Shown here: positions 21,057-34,000 of the stretch, piece after piece
Layout: each line of letters opens with the position of its first letter
Position numbering within the stretch: position 1 is the stretch's first letter
From: Cymodocea nodosa
Lineage: Eukaryota > Streptophyta > Magnoliopsida > Alismatales > Cymodoceaceae
Length of the DNA: 64,000 bases
Reading direction: 5' to 3'
Assembly: GCA_036874045.1 (NCBI GenBank)
Contig: CM072339.1
Location: forward strand, 6,641,501 to 6,705,500
Translations under genes and position numbers: made by a program
Notes under the pieces: generated by a model
What the model saw: only the letters and a program-made list of their open reading frames with translations
Database searches by the model: none
What the model was told of the DNA's origin: nothing

Positions 21057-23257
21057 TTAATCTTTATGCCTAAGTTTATCTACTTCCTTTTGGAGTTTTT
21101 CTAATTGAAGCTCTAATTGATTAATCCTCTCTACTACTCCTGTAATTCCTCTAGAAGGTACATCTAGTTCTGTAGCTACAAAATTTCTGTATTCTTTCAC
21201 TGAAATGGTTCTTGATCTAATCCTTTTTGATGTCCATTTAGTGAAATCGATACAGTCCACCATCAGCAATGGAATCAAATCTCCATAAAATAATTTCTTC
21301 TTCAGTATTTTCAGCTTAGAGATAAAAACTGCAGACCAATTTATTTGGATCTTATTTACAACTGCATATGTGGCCCATTTGACAAATTGACTTAATTCTA
21401 TATCATGGCCCTTTCGTTGATAAACATTCTTAATTAGAATGTTAGCTATCATGTGTGCTTTACCATTTAAATGCTTCAATCTGTTTAATAATGGCACACC
21501 AGGATTGATAGCTAAACAATCCTTAATTTGCTGTTCAGTCCATTCAACTGCAGTTGTATCTTCCAAAATTGTTATTTCTTCATTCTTTAAACCAAAAATA
21601 TTGTGGAGAAGCTCTGGTGTTATCTGTACATCAGCTTCCTCCACGTTTGAAATTAATCCTCCTTCTCTTTCTCTCAAATTAGCATAAAAACAGGGAACTA
21701 AATTCTCATATACTGCTTGCCCTATTTCTTGAGATATAAATTGCAGTAGACATTGGAATTCAAATAGATCTTTGATTTCTTGCATTCCATCCCAATTTAC
21801 TGGTCTACTGTAAATAATGTCGTAACCCCTTATTTCTTGGTATTTGGTATAAGCTTCCTGACTACAAAAATGTAGTTCATTCAAAATTGTTGTTTTAGTC
21901 GGGTCAGGAAGGTGACTTTGCTCTAGAGGTGTTTGCTCTTGCTCTTCCTCTTCTATAGGCTGCATTTGAATATTTTCTACAGATTCCTGAATTTCTATTT
22001 CTGTTTATGGTGGTGAGTTGGCAGAACTCTCCACTCTGTCTTGAATTCTCTCCATAAATTGCTGAAGAGTTTCTTGTTCTTCAGTGGAATCTGTGAAATT
22101 ATTTTTGTCCAAATGACTTCTTTCAGCCTCTTCATTTTCTGCTCTTTCTTTTTCCTCCTGACTACCAATCTGTTCTGTTACTGATCTTTCTGATTCTGTA
22201 ACAGATTGGGATGGAGTCACGAGCAATTCACTTTCTGCCCTAATTTCTGTTTCTTCTTGTACATGCTGCAGACTAATTTCAGCCTAATTTTTTTCTTTTC
22301 TTTGCTCCTCCTCAAATTCGGATAGTAGGTTAATAAAAATCTGCTCCACAAGCCCTATAAAAATTGGTACTTCAGATTTAATTTCCTCATATTCAAGAAC
22401 TTTTTCATTTCCTTTCTTTTTCTTATTAATTGTGCCTGTTCTTCCTCTTCATCTTCTGAAATTAAATCTACAAAAATAGGCTCTGCAGGCCTTCGAGCCA
22501 CAAGTACTGGCTCTTCTTGTTTAACTTTTCCTATAATTACTAGTCTCGAAGGACCAGCTTAATCTCCTTTTGTAGCAGGTTTGGCAGTAGTTCTGGCAGT
22601 AGCTTCGTGATGTTGTTCTAATTTGATTTTATATTGGGCTTTCAACTTTTCTACAGCCCTCTTTTTGTAAAGTGCATCAAACACTAGGTGTGCTTTGGCC
22701 ACTGCCAAATCTTCTGATTCTCCTTAGTTATTCCCAACTTGAACCAGTTCTACAAATTCTCTTATCTCTTCTTCAATTGAAGGCCCCATCATTTATGCTC
22801 GTGCCAACGGCTTAAATGGTGGAACTGAAGGTCCTAGCTGTTATTCCTCAGGAATAAGTCTTTCAACAGTCGGCTCCTCTTGTCCTTCAGTTGCCTCTTA
22901 TTGTTCCTGCCGCCATATTTCCCAACTTCCATGACCAGCAATGCGCCTTTTGAACCATAATCTGGCCTTGCGCTGGATTAGCTCTAGGGCTACTTCATTG
23001 TTCGACCGGATTTTTCTTTCTTTGCTAACTGCAATTTCAATTGCTACTCTGATTCGTGTCTCCATTATCTGAGGTATTTGTATACCACAATCTACTAATA
23101 TTCTTCTTACTCTAAAAAGTTCAGATTCTACCTTTTGTAACTCTTTTTCTCTCGTTGTATTTCTGATCTTCTACCTCGTGTGCCATTCTTCAGATTCCTT
23201 CAGAAACTGTGCGGTGTCAACTACCTTTTCCCAGAATTCAGGCGTCATCTTCCTCAT
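21057..23257 (-). pseudogene. Extra ORF 3' of integrase, plant-transposon-protein-like (A4)
   Basis: ATG 23257 (MRKMTPEFWEKV) opens a frame of ~733 codons ending at TAA 21057. The N-terminal third is basic and helical, the middle is very Glu/Gln-rich, and the C-terminal 302 codons (21965-21057) are uninterrupted: FYANLRE, ITPELLHNIFGL, LNRLKHLNGKAHMIANIL, KLFYGDLIPLLM, then a leucine-heptad tail (INQLELQLEKLQKEVDKL). This spacing resembles the 'putative plant transposon protein' domain often annotated beside plant Ty3 elements; its function is unknown. Several stops and a frameshift near 22400 break the front part. Present in A1, A3 and A5 at the same place. Confidence 0.65.
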
Positions 23258-23885
23258 CGTGGAGTTACACAACAGCACAAAATCGCTTTGATTTCTACTA
23301 TTCTAGATTCTAAATGATTTGCCGGATAATGCCCCCAAAACCCTAGGTTTTAGTTTAAATAAGCCCTAAGTTTAGGCAGGTAATCGGGTCATTTCCCGAA
23401 CCAACTATTACTATTTTATCCGAAGTCTTAGCTACAGTACTCCGTTGAGTTACAGTTAACTCAATGGAATAAGCTCGTTGACTAACTCAAGACTCAACGG
23501 AGTAAGCTCGTTGAGTTAAGCGTAACTCAATGGACTCCCCATACAGGCAAATATAATAATAAAAATATTACAGAGAATAGTTTTTTTTTTTTTTTTTTTT
23601 TACCGGTTTAACCGATACTATGTTTCGGTCAGACCTAAATATTTTTTATTTTTTATTTTTATTTTTTAATTTTTTTACCGGTTTAATCGATACTATGTTT
23701 CGGTTAAACCAAAATATTTTTTTATTTTTTATTTTTTGAAAATTAATATACATTTTTTATGTTCCGGTCATACTAATGGATCCAATCAGTTGAACCGCAA
23801 CGATTTCTTATGTTTTATATATATTTTAAATGTTTTTATTTTTTATTTTTTTATTTTATATATAAACATAAAAACTGATTTCTTA
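23258..23885 (-). other. Spacer between integrase and extra ORF (A4)
   Basis: Contains the CGTTGAGTTA-type palindromes at 23440-23535, a T-homopolymer (23581-23601) and two hairpins of another type: GGTTTAACCGA/TCGGTCAGACC (23605-23635) and GGTTTAATCGA/TCGGTTAAACC (23680-23710). Related text with GGTTGAACCG occurs in A3 and A5. Confidence 0.55.
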
Positions 23886-26800
23886 CTAAGTAAAGCTCGA
23901 GTAATCCTCTATTCTAACTTCTTCTATAATTCCAAAGGAGCTTTTTGGTGTTTTCAGAATAGGTTTAAGTCTTTGTCCATTTAATTTAAATATATTCTGA
24001 TTTTTAGGATTTTCAATTTCGATAGCTCCATAAAGATAAACATTTCGAACTATATAAGGTCCTGCCCATCTAGATTTCAATTTTCCTAGATGGTTATGAA
24101 GTCTAGCCATGTAAAGATATACTTCTTGTCCTATTTCAAAGCTTTTAGGAATAATTTTTCTATCATGCCAAAATTTAATTTTTTCTTTTTCTCTTACAGT
24201 CTTCGAATAAGCTTCATTTCTAAATTCTTCTAATTCAATTAGTTGCATTTTCCTATTTTTAACACCTTGATTTAAATTAGTGTTCAGAGTTTTTAATGCC
24301 CAATAAACTTTATGTTCTATTTCAGCAGGTAAATGACAACTTTTTCCATATACTAGCCTAAAAGGTGACATACCTAAGCTCGTTTTATAAGCAGTTCTAT
24401 AAGCCCAAAGTGCATCTATCAATCTATTAGCCCAATCTGTTCTAGTAGGATTTACTACTTTTTCTAAGATTAATTTAATCTATTTGTTTGCACTTTCTAC
24501 TTGTCCACTTGTTTGCAGATGATATGATGTTGCAATTTTGTAGTTTACTCCATATTTCTTCATTAAGGCTTCAAAACTTCTATTACAGAAATGAGTTCCT
24601 CTATCACTGATAATAGCTTTAGGTATTCCAAATCTGGCAAATATATTTGTTCTTATAAATTGAATTACCACTTTGTTATCATTAGTTTTTGTAGGAATAG
24701 CTTCTATCCATTTAGATACATAATCCACCCCCAACAATATGTAATTAAATTGATTAGACATAGGAAATTGACCCATAAAATCTATTCCCCACACATCAAA
24801 GATTTCAACCTCAACAATAGGATTAAGAGACATCATATTCCTCTTTGATATTCTTCCTATTTGTTGACATCTTAAACAACTTAAGCAATATTTATGAGCA
24901 TCTTTGAATAGTGTTGGCCAATAAAACCCACATTGTAGAATTTTTGCAACAGTTTTCCTTGAACCAAAATGTCCTCCACAGGCTTGGTCATGATAGAAAG
25001 ACAATATGCTTGAATATTCAGTTTCTGGAACACACCTCCTTAAAACCAGATCAGGACATTTCTTAAATAAGTATGGGTCTTCCCAATAATAATATTTTAC
25101 TCTTGAGAAAAACAATTTATTATCCTGTCTATTCCAATCCTTAGGTGTTAAATTAGTAACTAAGTAATTAACTATGTCTGCATACCAAGGCATTGTGTTG
25201 ATGGTCATTAATTGTTCATCAAGAAAATTATCTTTAATTTCAATATTTGATTTTTCTATTTGTAATCTTGATAAATGATCTGCTACTACATTCTCACAAC
25301 CATTTTTATCTTTAATTTCTAGATCAAATTCTTGTAATAATAATATCCATCGAATCAATCTAGGTTTATTTTCTTTTTTCTTTATTAGATGTTTTAGAGC
25401 TGAATGATCCGTGTATACTATTACTTTAGCTCCAATCAGATATGATCTAAACTTTTCTAAAGCAAACACAACAGCTAATAATTTTTTTTCAGTAGTTGTG
25501 TAATTAACTTGAGCATCATTTAAGGTTTTGCTTGCATAATGAATCAATCTAGGAGATTTTTCTATCTTCTGTCCTAACACCGCTCCTACAGCAAAATCAG
25601 AAGCATCGCACATTAATTCAAATGGATAGTTCCAATCAGGTGCTTGAATTATAGGAGTTGAAATTAAGCTAGTCTTAAGTCTGAAAAATGCTTCCTTGCG
25701 ATTTTTATCAAAGTTAAATGGAACATCTTTTAATAGATAAGTTAAAGGTCTAGCTATCTTGCTAAAGTCTTTAATAAATCTTCTATAAAAACCAGCATGT
25801 CCTAGAAATGATCTAATATCTTTTACTGATTTAGGTTCTGGTAGATTAGATATTACTTCTATTTTAGCTTTATCTACTTCCAACCCTTTTTTAGAAACAA
25901 CATGCCCTAAGACTATTCCTCGTTTAACCATGAAGTGACATTTTTCCCAATTTAAAACCAGATTTTTTTCCACACAGCGTTTTAATATTTGGTCTAAATT
26001 GCTTAAACACACTTCATATGAGTTACCATATACAGTAAAATCATCCATAAATATTTCTAAAAAATCTTCAGTCATTCCAATAAATATGCCCTGCACACAC
26101 CTTTGAAAGGTAGCTGGAGCATTGCATAATCCGAATGGCATTCTTTTAAAAGCGTAAGTTCCATTAGGACAGGTGAAAGTTGTTTTCTCTTGATCCTCTA
26201 ATGCTACTGGAATTTGATTATACCCTGAATACCCGTCTAGGAAACAAATATATTCTTGCCTTGCTAATCTTTCCAACATTTGATCTATAAAAAGTAAGGG
26301 AAAATGATCTTTCCTAGTTACAACATTCAGCTTCCTATAGTCTATACATACTCTCCAGCTTGATTGAATTCTAGTAGGTATCAAGTCTTGACTTTCATTC
26401 CTAATAACTGTTAATCCTGATTTCTTGGGAACTACATGGATTGGACTAACCCACGAGCTATCAGAAATCGAATAAATTATATCATTATCTAACCATTTAA
26501 CTATTTCCTTCCTGACTACTTCTTTAAGGTTTGGATTTAATCTCCTCTCTGGAATTCTAACAGTTTAGCATTCTCTTCTAAATATATGTGGTGACAGCAT
26601 AAAGTTGAACTTAACCCTTTTATATCAGTCATAGTCCATCCTATTGCTTCTTTATAACTTTTTACTACATCTTTTAATTTAGCTATTTGATCCTCTTTTA
26701 AATCTGAAGCAATAATGATTGGACAGGTTCGTTTATATTCCAGAAATGTATAGGTTAATTCAAGAGGTAAAGGTTTTAATTCTAAATGCTGCTCATCAAA

Positions 26801-28529
26801 AGCTAGAGCTCTTAATTGAACATCATCATTTTTAAATTAGTTTCTTCCCGATCTCCTTCTATATTTATGCTTTCACTTTCTTTTAAAGTTTCAGAATTGA
26901 TTTGCCTATTTAATTCTTCTTGAATCACATCATCTAACATATCTCCTTCATCCTCTAAAAACTCTATGGTATGTAAGGACATTTCTAACTCCTCAAACCT
27001 TTCTGGTTTGAAAATATTTAATTGAGTATCCTCATTACCATATGCTAACTTCATTATTCCAATTTTACAATTTATAACAGTCCCTGATGTTGCTAAAAAT
27101 GGCCTCCCCAAAATTAAAGATGTATCACTATTTTTATGCTTAATTTGTTGGGAATCCAAAATTACAATATCAATAGGATATAGAAAATTTTTGATTTTAA
27201 TTAAGACATCCTCTATTTTTCCTCTAGGGTATCTTATACTTCTATTAGCTAATTGAATAACCGTACTAGTAGGAATTAAGCCTTCTAATCCTAAGGATGC
27301 AAATATATCACTTGGCATAACATTTATACCTGCACCTAAGTCTATTAAGGTTTTTTCTAGAATGGTATTTCCCATGGTGCATGATATAACAGGGATTCTA
27401 GGATCAGATAACTTTTTAGGAATTTGTGGCAGAAATAGGGAACTACTTGCTCAACTAAAAAGACATTTCTAAGAACTTTCCGCTCTCTTTTCTTAGTACA
27501 CCAATTCTTCAAAAATTTAGCACAATGTGACATTTTCTGCAATAGATCTAACAAATGAATGTTAACTTGTACTTTATCAAAAATTTCTCTGATTTTTTCT
27601 TGTTTTTCAGGTATTGTTTGTTGTAATCTTTCAAGATAGGGTGCTAAAGATTTTGATTTCAAAGACTCTTTCTCTTTCAGTTGATTTGTTTGATCATTTT
27701 TGGCTTCATTCGTAGATTCAGATTGTTCTTTAGTGATTTCTAGATTTTCAACTATTACATTTTCATTATCATTTTGATTTTTACTCTTATCCACCTTCAT
27801 ATCATTTTCATTTTGAGTTCTTGGTGGTATATTAGTTCTAGATCTTAATGTTACACATACATCTTCTAGATTTTCATTACTTTCATGATGTTTTTGTATA
27901 TCATTTTTGTGATTATGATCTTCAATTGTTTTTAGTTTTAAAGTGCATTCTTTAAATTCTCTTGCATTAGTATTTTCTGTTTGTTGTATATTTTGCAAAT
28001 TATGCAGGTTTATAACATTATAATTTTCATTGTCCTGTTGCATAACTTGTATTTTCATTGCATTTTCATTTGATACTTTTAATTTTTGATCCAGATCATC
28101 TAATTTCATTGCATTCAATTTTTGATCAATTTTCTTTATGTTTTTTTTAGTTTCGTAAATTATATCCTGTTTAGGTTCTGAATATGCTTCCTTATAGTTT
28201 ACTTGGTTGACTTCTTGTTGTTGACACACAAAGTATTCCAGTTTGTCCAGATTTTGCTCTATACTATGCTTTAGTCTATCATAGCTATCCCAAACTTTAG
28301 TGTCTCTCATCATATTACACATTCTATACTAACCATTAGTTAGGTAAACTATAAGATTCTCATACTTGGCTCTATTATATTGAGGATAATTCATTTGTTG
28401 TTCATGAGATCTAACCATCTGTAAATGTCTCAATTTCAAACAATCAGAAATGTCGTGTCCTTCAGAATTGCAGAATTCACCTATGCTAATTACAGGTTTC
28501 AGAAATCTTTGAGCATAAGCATATGCCAT
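23886..28529 (-). pseudogene. A4 polyprotein: zinc knuckle, protease, RT, RNase H, integrase
   Basis: Starts MAYAYAQRFLKP at 28529. The zinc knuckle (GEFCNSEGHDISDC) has lost its first cysteine. Protease carries DLGAGINVMPSDIF (27375-26812), with the plant Ty3 DLGA active site. 26384-23886 is one frame broken only by TAG at 24480-24482. RT: YRKLN, FMDDF (residues 112-116 of this piece). RNase H acidic residues D260, E299, D326, D369. Integrase HHCC (H465, H472, C503, C506) and D535, D594, E630, with 35 residues between the last two. The C-terminal part holds [16 protein letters not shown] and YGKSCHLP. Breaks: stop near 28330, frameshifts near 27440 and 26830. [10 protein letters not shown] and the NDNKVV block point to the Athila lineage. 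Confidence 0.9.
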
Positions 28530-28612
28530 ATTCTCAATTATAGAAGAAAACACACAACTCTAGCTATTAAAACGAAATAGCACTAATAGTTGCTTTAATT
28601 AATTCAATTCAA

Positions 28613-28634
28613 TTCCCTAGCCACGGCGCCTTAA
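28613..28634 (-). promoter_or_regulatory. Primer-binding site of A4
   Basis: Minus strand AAGGCGCCGTGGCTAGGGAA starts ~6 bp after the LTR end and matches the TGGCGCCGT...GGGGA Ty3 site. This is the best preserved PBS of the family in the window. Confidence 0.8.
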
Positions 28635-28638
28635 AACT

Positions 28639-30728
28639 TGTTTGTGTTTTCCAAGCACTACACTAGAAAAACTTGGATTTGTTACTTCTGTTTTACTTAG
28701 TTAATTTATCTTTATGCCTATTCTTTCTTTTAGAAGTAAACAAACAACCTTTAATACAATTTAGATATTAATTCCAATTTGTACTTTAACTGCAATTGCA
28801 TAATGTCTATTATATTAGTGTGCAATACAAGTCGATCCCACAGGGAATTGCTGACGAACTTGAGAACTGTTTGCTTGTTAAAATCAAATTTATATATTTA
28901 ATAAGCTCTCCGTTGAATTACAGCTAACTCAACGGACTAAGTTCGTTGAGTTATGGATAACTTAACGGACTAACCTCGTGGACTTAAGTTAACTCCACTA
29001 GCCTGCCTTTTCTTTTTAATACTGCTATTTACAGAGGAATTCGACTAACCATTGGGCGATTCCACAGATTGTAAATGACATCAATTAAGCTCTTTAATGT
29101 TAGTTAACATTGGATTTATCATTGAGCAATACTAACATTTAGATAATTCAAACAGTAACCATTAAAATCTTTAAGTCTTTTGAACGAACCAATTTTAGTA
29201 AACTGTAATACTAAAATAAACATAAAACAATCACAACACTGACAAAGATAACAATAATCACGATACAACACAAACAATACAACACTCAAATACAACATAC
29301 AAACATAGATAAATTGTTTTTGGTATTTTTGTTTTAATATGAACATGGAAATAGGCGACAGGTGAAATATAAAGTAATCTCACTTGATAGTAAATACTTC
29401 CGACACTACTTGCAACGCGATTACACCACTGAAAATTAAACCACTTACAATTCTGTCTCCTCTCCCTATAGAATCACGAGTCCAGAATTGCAAGATGATC
29501 TCCTCTTCAGCATACAGGCATCAACCCAAAGCCAAGGCTAAAAGCTTTACGATCTCCTGAAATATGAGTCGGCGCTTGGTGAAAATGGCTTCACTTCCCG
29601 TGACACGATCACTCCTCACAATGGTTGTCAGGCACTGTGTTTGGCTCGGAATCGACCCGACAGGGAAGTATCCTCACAGACCTCCGATGGTTGGTGATTA
29701 TGGTGTGGTGATGGTGATGATGATGGTTGGTGTGGTACTTTAGAGAATTGCGACGCCGATCCTCCTCTACACGCACTGTCCGCCCATCGATCACACACTT
29801 CTTCTTTTCTTTTATATTTCTTCAGTAGTAGCTGCTTCTGCTTGAAATGTCGGTTGGATTTCCTTCATTCATATCAACGGCGATGCTTTCTTCTCCCTAC
29901 GCAATTGAATTCTTGCGTGATACGTGCAAACGTGGTTTTTCTCTTCCAACTATCTGTTCCTGCAACCGCTATAGTGGCATATTAGAAAATATAAAGAAAT
30001 AAGCTGCTACCATAACACATTACCTTAGTGTATATTCATGTAACTCAATGCGTATAGTTATGCTAACTTAACGAGTTAAACATGCGCATCTCACGTGATA
30101 TTCTAAAGCATTTAAATTCAACACGTGCATAAATTTAACTATCCGATGCTCAGGTGCATTTCGGATACTTATAAACTTAACTATCCGATGCTCAGATGCA
30201 TTTCAGATAGATACAAATAACTCACTGATATATAACTTAAGTAAATCTACCAGATCTCGACATGTGTCAGCAGTAGTTTAATCATAAGATAACATTTCGG
30301 AGAGTTACAGGTCTAACTATCTGATGCTCAGATGCATTTCAGATAGTTACAGCTAACTCACCGAAAGTTCACTTAAGTCCTTCATTATGGTTTTGACACG
30401 TGTATTTCAGGAAATAATAAAATATTCTCTCAAAACATAACTGTTCGACAATTTAAACATAACTATCCGATACATATTCGGTCTGTTAAAATAAGTATCC
30501 GAAATATCAGAAAATTTGGATACTTAAGAATTTCACAGCCTGCAACTTACTGACAGTTCATAAATGTACTAAATTAACATTAATTCCCCCACATTAAGCA
30601 AATTCTTCAATTAAAGCATATAATAGTGCAATTATAACATAATGGCTTAATTCTTATATGATAAGCTAAATATTATGCAATTAACCATCATTTAATAGTT
30701 AATAATATGCACCTTTTCATTCTAAACA
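28639..30728 (-). repeat. A4 5' LTR (2090 bp)
   Basis: Complete LTR between the PBS and TSD AATCA (30729-30733). TATAAAAG on the minus strand at 29809-29816; a donor-like GTAAGTGG on the minus strand at 29441-29448 lies ~360 bp downstream of it. Palindromic modules TAACTATCCGATGCTCAG with CTTAAGT and CACGTG at 30130-30405. ORF 29609-29794 is fortuitous. Confidence 0.9.
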
Positions 30729-32230
30729 AATCACAACATTGATAAAGATAACATTAATCACGATACAACGCAAACAATACAACACTTAAATATAACATAC
30801 AAACATAGATAAATTGTTTTTGGTATTTTTGTTTTAATATGAACATGGAAATGGGCGAAAGGTGAAATGTAAAGTAATCTCACTTGACAGTAAATACTTC
30901 CGACACTACTTGCAACGCGATTACACCACTGAAAATTAAACCACTTACAATTCTGTCTCCTCTCCCTATAGAATCGCGAGTCCAGAATTGCAAGATAATC
31001 TTCTCTTCAACATACAGGCATCAACCCGAAGCCAAGGCTAAAAGCTTTACGATCTCTTGAAATATGAGTCAGCGCTTGGTGAAAATGGCTTCCCTTCCCG
31101 CGACGCGATCACTCCTCACAGTGGTTGTCAGGCACTGTGTTTGGCTCGGAATCGACCCGCCATCAAGAAAGTATTCTCACAGACCTCCGATGGTTAGTGA
31201 TTGTGGTGGTGGTAACGATGGTTGGTGTGATACTTCGGAGAATCGTTGATACTGTCTGTAGAAAGCTCGGTGCTCCTCCTCTATATACACTGGCCGTCCA
31301 TCGATCACACATGCACACTTTGCTTCTTTTTCTTCTTTTCTTTTATATTTCTTTAGTAGTAACTGCTTCTACTTGAATGGTCGGTTGGATTTCCTTCATT
31401 CATATCAACAACAATGATTTCTTTTCCCTTTGATGATTGAATTCCTATGTGCTACGTGCAAATGTGGTTTTCCTTCCAACTGTCTTGTTTCTGCAACTGC
31501 TACAGTGGCATATTAGAAAATATAAAGAAATAAGCTGCTAACATAACGTGTTGCCTTAGTGTGTATTCATGTAACTGAACGCGTATAGTTATGCTAACTT
31601 AACGAGTTAAACATGTGCATCTCACCTGATATACTAAAGCATTTAAATTCAACACGTGCAAAAATAACAACTTAAGTTTATAATGCTAACCTAATGCGTT
31701 GCCTTAGTGTTCAATATAGCAACTCAACGCGTTTAGTTATGTTAACTTAACGAGTTCGTCTCTTCTTTTACTCACTAACATAACGAGTTATCAAAGCGTG
31801 CACTGTTCATGATACAGAAGATATAACTTTAAAACATATCATGCTTTTCAATAAAAACACACGTTAACTTAACGTTTAGCTAAATGAGAAATTAATGCAA
31901 CGAAACGATTAGTTGTTAACTTCAGGAAACTTTCAAAACATAACTACTCAGCAATTTAAACATAACTATCTGACATGATCAATCTATTAAACATAACTGT
32001 CCAAATTATCAGAAAATTCAGATACTTAAGAATTTCATAGCCTGCAACTTACCGACAGTTTAGAAATGTACTAAATTAACATTAATTCCCCAAAATTAAG
32101 TAGATTCTTCAATTAAAACATATAATTGTGCAATTATAACATAATGGCTTAATTCTTATATGATAAGCTAAATATTATGCAATTAACCATCATTTAACTG
32201 TTAATAATATGCACTTTTTCATTCTAAACA
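30729..32230 (-). repeat. A3 3' LTR, right piece
   Basis: Continues the LTR interrupted at 12570, starting with the duplicated AATCA, and ends CTAAACA before the PPT. Plus-strand ORFs 31064-31249 and 31125-31376 are antisense readings. Confidence 0.85.
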
Positions 32231-32243
32231 CTTCCCCCATACC
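32231..32243 (-). promoter_or_regulatory. Polypurine tract of A3
   Basis: Same GGTATGGGGGAAG as in A4, abutting the LTR. Confidence 0.8.
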
Positions 32244-32708
32244 TAAATTTTGCTAGTCCCTTAGCAAACTATGATCTAATTAATTTGTCTTTCGAAAAGT
32301 GTTAGAACTAATTCTTCTTCTTTCTTTTTTATTCTTCTGTTTAGCATAAAAATATATTCTGTATGTTTGAGTAATCAACCTACAAATATACTTAGAATAT
32401 ATGCAAATTTCATACAAACTATATCATCGTCACATATGTGTTAATTATATTATCGTTTGTTCTTCTTTTCATCATCTGTCATCCTGAATTTTCCAATAAG
32501 ATTTCTAGAAGAAGTTTCAACAACATACGAATCAAAATACAATCTAATTCAATATGATTAAGACAAGTAGAATAAAGAATTGTATCTCCATTAAACAACT
32601 TCAAAAGTCAATTCTAAATTCATATTACAGCAATTCTTGATAACAGAAAATATACTCGATTCATAAGATATCTGTATTTCACAAAACACTTGTATCTTTT
32701 CAGAACAG

Positions 32709-32747
<39 letters not shown>

Positions 32748-34000
32748 TTCGTACTTTAAAAGTTAATTTGACAAGCTTGAATCATACAAGAACTTTCTAA
32801 TGTACCCATGTAACGAGCTTTCAGTTAACAATCCCAAATCTGATCAGGATCTTAGGTTGCCAGATTTCAAGAGTCCTTTTTCAGGTTAACAATCCTTACA
32901 TACCTATCTGCTCAAGTACAAAAGGCTCGTGATCAAACAAGTTAATAAACTCTTAAAATTTTCTCTTTTTTTTTTTTCTTCTCTTTTTTTTCTTCAATCA
33001 AAATACACACACAAAACCTTAATCACATACTGTATATGTACGTATTTCATTAATACAGATGCAGTAAAACACCAATCTCATATAGTCTTATTTCTAACAT
33101 TTATTGAAAATATGAATCCATAACAATAAGCTCATACTTTTTTTGTAGTTTAATAAAATTTACACATAGATCATTCTACAAGTTCAATCAGTCAAATTAA
33201 ATGTATATTTAATCATATGTGTTTCATTTAATCTAGAATTCACATTTAAGCTCCTTCAGGACTTTAGATAATTTACTGATTTTTTCATTAGGCATTCTGA
33301 TTTCATTTTAAAATCGTGAAACTATTAAACTCATGAAATTCAGAAAAAAAACATAAGATACTATATCTAGATTTGCATAAATAGTAAATTCTATAGCATC
33401 TTATATAGCCTTCTAAATATAACATTCAAGTAGTTACAGTTTATATAAATTTTACAGTCTCAATTATCGGATAGTCACAGCAAGTTCATAAAAATTTTCA
33501 ATTTCCACAACTTTGCAGTACCATTTTAATTTCTTTAATTAACAACTTACATGGCTGTTACTTCAATTACCTCCCCCCATATCTACATTTTGCGTTGTCC
33601 TCAATGTAAAAGATTTGACAATAAGTACAGTAATTGTAGCAAGCATGAATACAATTTCTTTGATTTAAAATTCAAGATAAGTAATTAGTTACATACCTTG
33701 TTTCATTTGTATCTCCTTCTACATATTCCAATTTTTGATTCTGAAAAACTTTTCATTCACAAATAAAAGCAAAATATAAAACAAAATAACTAATATTAAT
33801 AAATTAGTGTCTTGTGTGGAACCCAGACTCCTATGCCTTTAGTGGCTCACAAGCAAACTAGTTGGTTTCCCAGAACAGATACCAACAAACTGGATTGATA
33901 TTTTTTTTTTTTTTTTTTTATACAATAAAATGAAAACTATATATTTTTTTCTAAAAATAAATGCAGAATACACACAACATTAAACACACAAAATCATAAC
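32244..34000 (-). other. A3 3' untranslated region
   Basis: Collinear with 16891-18648. (AT)n at 32713-32739, T-rich runs near 32965-32990 and 33902-33920, and the internal PPT-like tract at about 33560-33590 (minus strand GATATGGGGGGAGGTAATTG). Confidence 0.55.

Larger units (their letters stand above)
12571..30728 (-). mobile_element. A4, youngest Ty3 element, TSD AATCA
   Basis: TG...CA ends with AATCA at 12566-12570 and 30729-30733. 5' LTR is 28639-30728 (2090 bp), PBS 28613, pol 23886-28529, extra ORF 21057-23257, gag fragment 19698-20111, F-box 18649-19697, PPT 16878. The 3' side is abnormal: a full LTR (14783-16877) is followed outward by a second PBS, an inverted gag/F-box piece (13857-14756) and then an LTR fragment (12571-13856) that carries the true outer end. 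A secondary rearrangement in the 3' LTR explains this. Confidence 0.8.

Noticed and set aside
24591..24848. Plus-strand 85-codon ORF repeated at 41128-41385 and 62472-62729
   Set aside because: Exact antisense of the conserved integrase core; similarity between copies follows from pol conservation.
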